Source: Solobacterium sp.
GTDB lineage: Bacteria > Bacillota_I > Bacilli_A > Erysipelotrichales > Erysipelotrichaceae
Reading direction: 5' to 3'
DNA length: 12,019 nucleotides
Assembly: GCA_017475415.1 (NCBI GenBank)
Contig: JAFVFM010000285.1
Coordinates: forward strand, 1 to 12,019
Within the stretch, counting starts at the first letter, position 1; the number at the start of each line of letters is the position of its first letter. Below, in pieces: positions 1 to 6,327 of this stretch. A program made the translations under genes and the position numbers. The notes under the pieces are model-generated. The model did no database searches. It was not told the DNA's origin and saw nothing but the letters and a program-made list of their open reading frames with translations.

Positions 1-189
1 ATGGTAGACTTAAAAGAAAAAATAGAAGCTTTAAAGGAAAGTGAAGGAAAGAAATTCTTTGATCCTAAGTTGCAACATATCTTTCCGGAAAAAGATTTCT
101 ATTTATGTACAGAATGCAATTGCTTCGATTTTGTCTTATCGATTCAAAAGAAAAATGATCAATTTTATTCAAAAAGGATTGATATATGA
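1..189 (+). CDS. Unrecognised small or partial protein, C-terminal end
   Basis: A 62-residue reading frame begins at the very first base, so the ATG may be an internal Met of a longer protein cut by the window edge; no ribosome-binding site can be checked. The N-terminal third is charged and probably helical (Lys/Glu rich). A cluster of three cysteines (residues 36, 39, 41) sits in the sequence LCTECNCF, which could bind metal, but a fourth ligand is not obvious. I do not recognise the family and assign no function. Its TGA stop overlaps the ATG of the next gene (ATGA at 186-189), which suggests translational coupling with the HAD phosphatase and supports this frame being a real coding end. 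Confidence 0.5.
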   Translation: MVDLKEKIEALKESEGKKFFDPKLQHIFPEKDFYLCTECNCFDFVLSIQKKNDQFYSKRIDI

Positions 190-962
190 AAAAGAAATAT
201 TTTTTCTTTGATATAGATGGTACATTAACAGATTTGGAAACAGGTCGAATTGTGCCTAGTGCAAAACGTACATTAGAAGCTTTACAAGAAGCAGGACATT
301 TTGTTGCGATTGCCACAGGAAGAATACACTATAAAGCCAAAAGCTTTACCGATAAAATCAATATACATAATTTGGTTTGTTCTGGTGGCGGTTGTTTGGT
401 GATAGAAGATAAGATAATTGAAAATAAGCCTTTACCATTAGAAAAAGCGATGTCTTTATTACAACATGCAGAAAAGGAGAATATAGGATATTTACTTTTA
501 TTAGAAGATACAGATGCTGTATATATGAAAGATTATTTATTTTTAGAACAAGCAGGCTTTAGACAAGAATTAACTACATACCACTATGATCCCGATTTAG
601 ATTATTCTTCTTTAAAGGAAATCTATAAAGTATATTTAGCAATACATCAAGATGAAGTTGATAAGTATCCTTGGTGTAATGATTTGACGAAATTACGTCT
701 ACATCCAAATTATTTTGTTTACCAACATGATGAAAAGAAAGCAGGCATTAGGAAGATGCTTCATTATTTAGATGCAAAAGAAGAAGATATAGTAGTCTTT
801 GGGGATGATTTAAATGATTTAGCGATGTTTGATCCATATTTCTTTTGTATTGCAATGGCGAATGCCAAAGAAGAAGTAAAAGAAATAGCAGATTATATTA
901 CGGATAATAATGTGGATGATGGTATTGAAAAAGCTTGTAAGCATTTTGGTTGGATTAAGTGA
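186..962 (+). CDS. Cof-type HAD-superfamily (IIB) phosphatase
   Basis: A 258-residue soluble cytoplasmic protein with the full haloacid dehalogenase motif set. Motif I is DIDGT, with nucleophile Asp9 and acid/base Asp11. Motif II is the Thr of ATGR (Thr44). A Lys around 184-185 in the KKAGI stretch serves as motif III, and the Mg-binding motif IV is GDDLND (206-211). Length and motif IV style match the Cof/YkrA-like IIB family, whose members dephosphorylate sugar phosphates, nucleotides or flavin intermediates; the substrate cannot be read from sequence. The ATG at 186 is preceded by AAAAGGAT (about 172-179) at good spacing and overlaps the stop of the upstream gene. The TGA stop is followed four codons later by an in-frame TAA (972-974). 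Family call is firm, substrate unknown. Confidence 0.93.
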   Translation: MKKKYFFFDIDGTLTDLETGRIVPSAKRTLEALQEAGHFVAIATGRIHYKAKSFTDKINIHNLVCSGGGCLVIEDKIIENKPLPLEKAMSLLQHAEKENIGYLLLLEDTDAVYMKDYLFLEQAGFRQELTTYHYDPDLDYSSLKEIYKVYLAIHQDEVDKYPWCNDLTKLRLHPNYFVYQHDEKKAGIRKMLHYLDAKEEDIVVFGDDLNDLAMFDPYFFCIAMANAKEEVKEIADYITDNNVDDGIEKACKHFGWIK

Positions 963-988
963 CTAGTTTTTTAAATGTTTGGTCTGTA

Positions 989-997
989 TGATAAAAT
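989..997 (+). promoter_or_regulatory. Extended -10 promoter for the moxR operon
   Basis: TGATAAAAT reads as a TG-n extended -10 with hexamer TAAAAT (992-997), one mismatch from TATAAT. No good -35 lies 16-18 bases upstream (AT-rich, near 968-974), which extended -10 promoters tolerate. The rplS promoter in this window has a very similar element (TGATATTAT). The expected transcription start, about 7 bases beyond the hexamer, coincides with the moxR ATG at 1004. The overlapping hexamer TATGAT (987-992) is an alternative and would leave a leader of only about 5 bases. Confidence 0.5.
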
Positions 998-1003
998 CTT
1001 ATT

Positions 1004-1924
1004 ATGAATAAAGCACAACAAATATTACAAGAGACAAAAAAAGTGATTTCTGGCAAAGATGATGTTTTAGTTTGGGTTTTAACAACCTTATTAGCTAAAG
1101 GAAATGTATTATTAGAAGATATACCAGGTGTAGGCAAAACAACTATGGTTTTGGCTTTTGCGAAGGCTATGGGCTTAAGCTATGGTCGTGTACAATTTAA
1201 TCCTGATGTGTTACCTAGTGATATTATTGGCTTTTCTATGCTCAATAAACAAAGTGGTGAATTCCAATACCAAGCTGGAGCGATAATGTGTAATTTATTT
1301 TTGGCTGATGAATTGAATCGTGCTACGAGTAGAACACAATCAGCTTTACTAGAGGCGATGGAAGAAAGACAGGTTACTGTAGATGGAAATACCTATGCCT
1401 TACCAGAACCTTTCTTTGTGATTGCGACACAGAATCCTGTATGAGCAGCTGGTACACAATTATTACCAGATTCTCAAATTGATCGCTTTATGACGCAATT
1501 ATCTATTGGTTATCCAAGTGTCAAAGCAGAAGTGGAGATGGTGAAGAATCGTTTACATACAAATCCTTTAGATCAAATCCAACAAGTTGTTTCAAAAGAA
1601 GAATTTATTTCTATGCAAGAAGAAGTAGAAAGAATTCATATACATGATGATTTGATTCAATATATGGTGGATTTATGTCAAGAAACAAGGATGATTTCTA
1701 GCTTAGTTCATGGCGTTTCACCTCGAGCTACCTTAGCCTTAGCTTCTATTTCTAAAGCGATTGCTTATTTAAATCATCGTGATTATGTATTAGTGGAAGA
1801 TATACAATTGGGTTTCTTAACCATTATGCCACATCGCTTATTAGCGAAGAGTGCTAGAAATGAAGAAGAGAAGATCCAATTATTGAAGAATATCATTAGC
1901 CGTATTAAGGCTCCAAAGGTATAA
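1004..1924 (+). pseudogene. MoxR-family AAA+ ATPase interrupted by in-frame TGA
   Basis: Read through one internal TGA (1442-1444, codon 147), this frame gives a 306-codon MoxR ATPase, close to the normal family length. Part one (146 aa) has Walker A PGVGKTT (41-47), Walker B LFLADE (98-103) and sensor 1 in ATQNP (Asn144). The stop falls two residues after that Asn. The same frame continues without a shift into AAGTQLLPDSQIDRF, the conserved segment with the Arg finger (about Arg161), and then sensor 2 SPRA (Arg about 241) and the lid. Family members usually carry Gly or Glu at the interrupted position, so GGA-to-TGA would be one substitution. The next ATG (1490) has no ribosome-binding site, so the C-terminal half is unlikely to be made alone. 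MoxR proteins are thought to act as chaperone-like ATPases for partner proteins such as the DUF58 product encoded 1 base downstream. As written the product would lack the Arg finger and sensor 2 and should be inactive. There is no Shine-Dalgarno before 1004, and an in-frame TAA at 992-994 rules out an upstream start. Confidence 0.85.
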
Positions 1925-1925
1925 T

Positions 1926-2867
1926 ATGTTTCTTTCGCGTTTACTCTATCTAATCTTTTTGATTTCTTCCTTTTTTTTATATCTCTTTCATGAAGCTTGG
2001 TTTGCACAATTTTTATTCCGTATCCTTTTATTTTTACCACTACTATCTTTGTGTTTATCTTGGCTTATATTAAGAAGTAAAATCACTACAAAGTTACAAC
2101 CATATTCTATTGTTGATGGTTTGCATATTCCTTTTGAAGTCTATGTGGATACACCATTTTCTTTTGTACCACCAATTCATTTGCGCTATAGCATCTATGA
2201 TGCATTAAGCCAAAAGAAAAAGAAATATAACGCAATGATTCAAGAAGTAAAGAATGTACTTCCTTTAGATATACGGTATGCAGGCTCTTATCAAGTAGAT
2301 ATAGAAGCAGCGAAATATCATGATTTTTTAGGCTTATTTACTTTATATGCGAATATCGCAGAAGGTAAATCCATTCTCGTTTATCCAATGGATAAAGAAG
2401 TAACGCCTTTACCGAATATTCAAGAAATGTTTAAAAATCGTATACGCAAGAAGGTGGGAGGTGGCTTTTCGGAAATGAATGAATTACGCTCTTACCAAAT
2501 GGGAGATCCTTTATCTTGCTTACATTATAAAGCGAGTGCGAAAAGGGATGAATGGATTGTAAAAGAAAGCCAAGAAAGCGAAGAAAAGAGAATTGTATTA
2601 AGTTTTTCTTATCATGAAAATCGTTTATTGTTGGATGATATATGGGGACAATTATTTTGGTTATCTTCTTATCTAATCGTTAGACAAATTTCACATACGA
2701 TTGTATTTCGTAATCCTGAATATATTTATACCTATATTAGTAGCCAAGAAGATTTAGATAAATTCAAGTTGCAATTATTGCATTCACCCATCCCTAAGGC
2801 AAAAGAGGATGTAGAAGATAATATAATACATGCAGATATACATTATCGAATAAAGGAAAGTCGATGA
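1926..2867 (+). CDS. DUF58 membrane-anchored protein, MoxR partner
   Basis: A 313-residue protein. Two hydrophobic helices at the N-terminus (about 4-21 and 27-49) anchor it in the membrane. A middle beta-rich region follows, then the DUF58 signature NELRSYQMGDPLSCLHYKAS (186-205) running on to the VKE near 212-214. The family sits next to MoxR ATPases in many bacteria and its C-terminal part resembles a von Willebrand A-type fold; it is suspected to work in envelope protein assembly or maturation, but the biochemistry is unsettled. It starts one base after the moxR stop, with only a weak AAAGGT upstream, so it probably depends on translation arriving from moxR; an early stop in moxR could therefore lower its expression. 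Its TGA overlaps the next ATG (ATGA 2864-2867). The frame is intact, with no sign of decay. Confidence 0.88.
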   Translation: MFLSRLLYLIFLISSFFLYLFHEAWFAQFLFRILLFLPLLSLCLSWLILRSKITTKLQPYSIVDGLHIPFEVYVDTPFSFVPPIHLRYSIYDALSQKKKKYNAMIQEVKNVLPLDIRYAGSYQVDIEAAKYHDFLGLFTLYANIAEGKSILVYPMDKEVTPLPNIQEMFKNRIRKKVGGGFSEMNELRSYQMGDPLSCLHYKASAKRDEWIVKESQESEEKRIVLSFSYHENRLLLDDIWGQLFWLSSYLIVRQISHTIVFRNPEYIYTYISSQEDLDKFKLQLLHSPIPKAKEDVEDNIIHADIHYRIKESR

Positions 2868-5044
2868 AAATAACGATAAGAGAAAAAATAGAAAAATTTC
2901 TTTTTATTCTTCTTACAGCTGGTTTGTTGGCGCTAGGGAATGTTTTAGCTTTAACTTCAACCTTTGCCTTAGCATATGAGAAGAATATTGTTTTTCTTGT
3001 GCTTTTTCTTATCACACTATTAACAGCTTTAAGTATCTTTATTAAACATAGGCGTATCTATATCCTTGTTCTTTATCTCATTTTTGTGTGCTTCATTTTT
3101 TATTATCGTAAAGGGATATATGAAGAAGGTATATATGCCTTAAGGAAGATATATGATTTATATCAATCTTATGGCATCATTAATATCTATCCCACATTAA
3201 ATACAGAAAGCATAAAGGCTACCTTAGCCCTATGTTTATTAGGTGGTATGTTAGCACACTTTTATGCCAATAGTTTAGTGAAGGGCTATGGAGCCTTAGG
3301 GATAGTATTTGTTAGTTTATTGTATTTGGCTTTCTGTTTACCATTTAATGAATATGCACCAAGCATACAAGCCTTGTTATGTTATTGCATTGCTATATTT
3401 CTTATCTTATTTGTGAATATCTTTCGTAAATATGATATGAATAAGCGCTTCCGTTTAGGTTTGGTTTTAGTATTGCCAATTACTATCTTTTCTTTTCTGA
3501 TTGTTTCGATTATGCATCCTTTACAATATGAAAAGGAATTATGGGCATATAAGATTAAAGATGATGTAGTGGATTTTGCGGACAAACATCCTATTTTTGA
3601 AGATCCCAATTTAGAAGAAGACCCGAATAAGGAAGGAAATAGGGAAGAAAATCACGAGATTGATTCCTTATTTAGTGGTTTAGAAATATGGAATAATAAT
3701 GCGGATAGATTAAATTTACAAGATCTTGGTCCGCGTGTATTCCAAAATGAAGAAATCTTCCGTGTTTATTTACAAAATGGTAGGGCGGGCTCGTATTATT
3801 TTAAATCTAATACCTTAGGGCATTATGAGAATTCAATTTTTAGCAGTATTGATGAGAATCTATATGCCCAATATGCAATAGAGCCAGAAATCCATGATGA
3901 AGATTATGAATTAAGAAATCGCCGCTTTATGCAATTGGGTTTTGGTTATATATCCACTCTTTCCTATATTAATAGTCTATCCATTACCACCAAGAAGCAT
4001 TATGGCACGTATTTCTTACCTTATGGGGCTTATTATTTGCCTCGTGAAGCACAAAATCATTATGATTCTTTCTTAGTGAATCCAGTAGGTAGAAGCTATT
4101 ATGAATATCATTTTGTGCCTAGTGAGTATGGCAATTATCTTTATACAGATAATCAATATATTCGCTTTGTATATGACGCCTATCTACAAATACCAATAGG
4201 TTTAGAAGAAGAGATTTCTTCTACTATTTCAGAAATTAATGGATTAATGATAGAAAGAGGAATTACCTTAGAAGACAAAGATGCATTAATCTTGTTATTA
4301 CAAGATTATGTAAAAGGGATAGCCTCTTATACAACGCAGGCAACTGTACCACCATTAGAAAAAGATTTTGTGGCTTATTTTCTAGAAGATGCAACAGAGG
4401 GATATTGTGTACATTATGCTACAACATTAACGATGTTAATGCGTATATATGGCATACCAGCACGTTATGCAACAGGATATTATGTAAAAGTATCACCATA
4501 TGAAAATTCAATTGCCTATGATAGTGACGCTCATGCATGGTGCGAAATATTTGATGAAGAAAAAGGATGGGTGGCTGTTGAGGCTACACCAAGCGCCTCT
4601 TTAGGACAAACGATAAGCGAAAATGAGCGTGAACAAGAAACTAATCCGAGCCAAGATGTTGTTATTGAAGAAGAAGAGAATAGAGAAGAAAATAGTGAAG
4701 AAAAAGGTATACAAATGAATCGGAATGTTCTAGTCTTCTTATTCCTTATTTGCCTATTATTAGCGATATATGGTTTGCGCAAATTGTATATCCATAAATA
4801 TATTGAAACCAAAAAGAATAATCAGGATTATTTAAGGCGCTACCATTATGGTTTGTCCATTGCGAAAATAAGCGGTTTACCAATGGATGAGAGTATAGTA
4901 GATATGGCAAAGAAAGCACGCTTCTCACAACATGAAATGATAGAGGAAGAATATGATAAACAAGATGAATGGCTAAAAGAAATAAGAGATATAGCAATTA
5001 AGAAGAATCTGTTCTTATCTATCCTTATGCGCATATGGTATTAA
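2864..5044 (+). CDS. Membrane transglutaminase-like protein (TgpA/YebA type)
   Basis: A 726-residue protein. About seven hydrophobic segments occupy the N-terminus (near 12-36, 41-60, 64-81, 117-135, 141-161, 168-187, 197-217). A large probably extracytoplasmic region follows (about 220-618) with the transglutaminase core at about 475-580, then an acidic Glu-rich linker (587-614), one more membrane helix (about 621-638) and a short cytoplasmic tail. The papain-like core shows Cys515 in GYCVHYA and His557 in DAHAWCEIF; the third position, usually Asp in DxTP, is Glu573 in VEATPS. The order moxR, DUF58, transglutaminase is a recurrent conserved operon in bacteria, suggesting joint work in the envelope, perhaps cross-linking or proteolysis of surface proteins; the substrate is unknown. 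AAAGGAAAG (2852-2860) gives a good ribosome-binding site for the ATG overlapping the DUF58 stop. Confidence 0.9.
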   Translation: MKITIREKIEKFLFILLTAGLLALGNVLALTSTFALAYEKNIVFLVLFLITLLTALSIFIKHRRIYILVLYLIFVCFIFYYRKGIYEEGIYALRKIYDLYQSYGIINIYPTLNTESIKATLALCLLGGMLAHFYANSLVKGYGALGIVFVSLLYLAFCLPFNEYAPSIQALLCYCIAIFLILFVNIFRKYDMNKRFRLGLVLVLPITIFSFLIVSIMHPLQYEKELWAYKIKDDVVDFADKHPIFEDPNLEEDPNKEGNREENHEIDSLFSGLEIWNNNADRLNLQDLGPRVFQNEEIFRVYLQNGRAGSYYFKSNTLGHYENSIFSSIDENLYAQYAIEPEIHDEDYELRNRRFMQLGFGYISTLSYINSLSITTKKHYGTYFLPYGAYYLPREAQNHYDSFLVNPVGRSYYEYHFVPSEYGNYLYTDNQYIRFVYDAYLQIPIGLEEEISSTISEINGLMIERGITLEDKDALILLLQDYVKGIASYTTQATVPPLEKDFVAYFLEDATEGYCVHYATTLTMLMRIYGIPARYATGYYVKVSPYENSIAYDSDAHAWCEIFDEEKGWVAVEATPSASLGQTISENEREQETNPSQDVVIEEEENREENSEEKGIQMNRNVLVFLFLICLLLAIYGLRKLYIHKYIETKKNNQDYLRRYHYGLSIAKISGLPMDESIVDMAKKARFSQHEMIEEEYDKQDEWLKEIRDIAIKKNLFLSILMRIWY

Positions 5045-5051
5045 GAAAATA

Positions 5052-5080
5052 TTGCGTATTATATTAGTTTGTGATATTAT
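5052..5080 (+). promoter_or_regulatory. Strong promoter of rplS
   Basis: A -35 TTGCGT (5052-5057), a 17-base spacer and -10 TATTAT (5075-5080), with an extended TG-n motif directly before the -10 (TGATATTAT). Transcription should begin near 5087. The promoter starts 8 bases after the transglutaminase stop codon with no terminator between, so read-through from the upstream operon could also reach rplS. Confidence 0.8.
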
Positions 5081-5086
5081 CTTAAA

Positions 5087-5160
5087 GCGCTGTGCGCGTC
5101 ACTGTTCCGCTGGCAAGAAGGCTAAGAACGGCTGATTACACGTAGAAAAGGAGAAATGTC
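5087..5160 (+). promoter_or_regulatory. Structured rplS leader, L19-leader-like
   Basis: The roughly 74-base untranslated leader folds by eye into one long imperfect hairpin. The apical stem CTGTTC (5102-5107) pairs with GAACGG (5126-5131). It is extended by TCA (5099-5101) with TGA (5133-5135) across a bulged C (5132), and by TGTG (5091-5094) with CACG (5139-5142) across an internal loop. The apical loop (5108-5125) is purine rich. A leader RNA motif upstream of rplS is known in Bacillus and relatives (Rfam L19_leader), where L19 is proposed to bind and repress its own synthesis; position, size and stem fit. The ribosome-binding site AAGGAGA (5148-5154) lies just 3' of the structure. Exact match to the Rfam model was not tested. 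Confidence 0.6.
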
Positions 5161-5511
5161 ATGAATTTAAGTTTAGTTGACAAAATCACAAAAGAACAAT
5201 TACGTGATGATATCCCTACATTTAAGCCAGGTGATACAGTAAAAGTAAATGTTCGTATTCGTGAAGGTGAAAAGTCTCGTATCCAAGTATTTGAAGGTGT
5301 ATGTGTTGACCGTTCAAATGGTGGTATCGGAGCTTCATTCACAGTAAGAAAGATTTCCGGTGGTATTGGTGTACAAAGAACATTCCCTGTTCATTCACCA
5401 ATCATTGAAAAGATTGAAGTAGTACGTCGTGGTAAAGTTCGTAGAGCTAAGCTAACTTATCTTAAGGGCTTATCTGCTAAGAATGCACGTATTAAAGAAG
5501 ATCGTCGATAA
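5161..5511 (+). CDS. rplS: 50S ribosomal protein L19
   Basis: The 116-residue product has the usual length for bacterial L19. It carries the family landmarks FKPGDTVKV (21-29), a central IQVFEGV (41-47), FTVRKIS with [13 protein letters not shown] (60-80) and the basic [15 protein letters not shown] (87-101). L19 sits at the interface of the 50S and 30S subunits, contacting 23S rRNA near the intersubunit bridges. The start is fixed by a strong AAGGAGA six bases before the ATG. It is a monocistronic unit: strong promoter and structured leader in front, intrinsic terminator 11 bases after the stop. Its codon use leans to CGT and GGT, as in highly expressed genes, unlike the more AGA/GGA-tolerant neighbours. 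Confidence 0.98.
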   Translation: MNLSLVDKITKEQLRDDIPTFKPGDTVKVNVRIREGEKSRIQVFEGVCVDRSNGGIGASFTVRKISGGIGVQRTFPVHSPIIEKIEVVRRGKVRRAKLTYLKGLSAKNARIKEDRR

Positions 5512-5517
5512 TCTAGG

Positions 5518-5548
5518 AAAAAGGGAAAGCAATGCTTTCTCTTTTTTT
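5518..5548 (+). terminator. Rho-independent terminator after rplS
   Basis: An 8-bp stem (5523-5530 with 5534-5541, one G-U pair), a three-base AAT loop and a run of seven T (5542-5548). An A-tract (5518-5522) on the left can pair with the T-run, as in strong intrinsic terminators. It separates rplS from lepB. Confidence 0.92.
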
Positions 5549-5558
5549 GTTTACAGAG

Positions 5559-5564
5559 TATAAT
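5559..5564 (+). promoter_or_regulatory. Possible lepB -10 element
   Basis: A perfect TATAAT lies just past the rplS terminator, as expected if lepB starts a new transcription unit. The -35 position (about 5536-5541, TTTCTC) is poor and overlaps the terminator stem; there is no TG extension. A start near 5571 would give a leader of only about 13 bases beginning at the ribosome-binding site. Confidence 0.45.
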
Positions 5565-5583
5565 ACTAGCGGAAGTGAAGAAA

Positions 5584-6324
5584 ATGAGTGAAGATAAGAA
5601 GATAGAATATATAAATGAAACAGTTATGTTAGAACAATTATCAGAAGGAGCATATCAAGAAGATGTTGTTGAAGATACAATGGATCTTTCTACAATAGAG
5701 GAAATTGATATTCCTGCTGATATGGAAAGTCATGTTGGGGAAAAAAGAGAGATAGTTGAACAAATCGAGGAAGAAGAGGAAGAGGAATCCTCTGCCTTAA
5801 AAGAAGTCTTCTTATTTTTGAAGGATTTAGCGATTAGTTTTGCGGTCATCTTATTATTAACTACCTTCGTTATCCGTCCTGTTAAAGTAAAAGGTAGTTC
5901 GATGTATCCTACATTAGAAGATGCGGAAATAGGCTTTTCTAATTTAATTGGTATGAAATTAAATCATTTAAAACGCTTTGATATAGTCATCATACATTTA
6001 GCAGATAGAGATGAATATTTGGTGAAACGTTTGATTGGTATGCCAGGTGATACAATAGAAGTTAATCAAGATGTACTTTATATAAATGGCGAACCAGTGA
6101 AAGAAACATATTTAGATGAAGAATATAAGGCTAGTGAAGGTCCTATATTTACAGGGGATATAGCGGAATTAACATTAGGCGAAAATGAATATTATTGTTT
6201 AGGGGATAATCGACCACATTCTACGGATTCCCGTGTATATGGTCCATTCCAAAAAGAACAAATTATATCTAAAGGTATTTTTGTCTTATTCCCATTTAAT
6301 CATTTTGGATTTAAGACATGGTAA
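5584..6324 (+). CDS. lepB: Type I signal peptidase
   Basis: Membrane serine protease that removes signal peptides from exported proteins on the outer face of the membrane. From the ATG at 5584 it is 246 residues. It has a single transmembrane segment (about 77-97), the catalytic Ser106 in GSSMYPTL, the general base Lys148 in VKRLIGMPGDTIEV, and the box E motif GDNRPHSTDSR (207-217). The first 75 residues form an unusually long cytoplasmic tail, strongly acidic, with a run of seven Glu just before the membrane segment; related enzymes generally have a tail of 10-30 residues. A GTG at 5575 is in frame, but GGAAGTGA (5571-5578) matches the anti-Shine-Dalgarno at correct spacing for the ATG and overlaps that GTG, so ATG is preferred. 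rbgA follows after 3 bases. Confidence 0.95.
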   Translation: MSEDKKIEYINETVMLEQLSEGAYQEDVVEDTMDLSTIEEIDIPADMESHVGEKREIVEQIEEEEEEESSALKEVFLFLKDLAISFAVILLLTTFVIRPVKVKGSSMYPTLEDAEIGFSNLIGMKLNHLKRFDIVIIHLADRDEYLVKRLIGMPGDTIEVNQDVLYINGEPVKETYLDEEYKASEGPIFTGDIAELTLGENEYYCLGDNRPHSTDSRVYGPFQKEQIISKGIFVLFPFNHFGFKTW

Positions 6325-6327
6325 ATT

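Noticed and set aside
963..1003. Terminator after the HAD phosphatase gene
   Set aside because: There is a T-run at 967-972 but no stable stem before it; ACTAGT is only a short palindrome.
1430..1475. Selenocysteine insertion at the moxR UGA
   Set aside because: The usual residue there is Gly or Glu, not Cys, no MoxR selenoprotein is known to me, and the hairpin starts closer to the UGA than known bacterial elements; kept only as an unlikely option under the stem-loop finding.
1490..1924. Independent second gene downstream of the moxR stop
   Set aside because: The Met at 1490 has no ribosome-binding site, and the frame begins in the middle of the conserved DRFM motif; it is the other half of moxR.
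5550..5564. TTTACA at 5550-5555 as the -35 of the lepB promoter
   Set aside because: It is only three bases from the TATAAT, far short of the 16-18 required.
5575..5583. GTG start at 5575 for lepB
   Set aside because: The GTG is part of the GGAAGTGA ribosome-binding site that serves the ATG at 5584.
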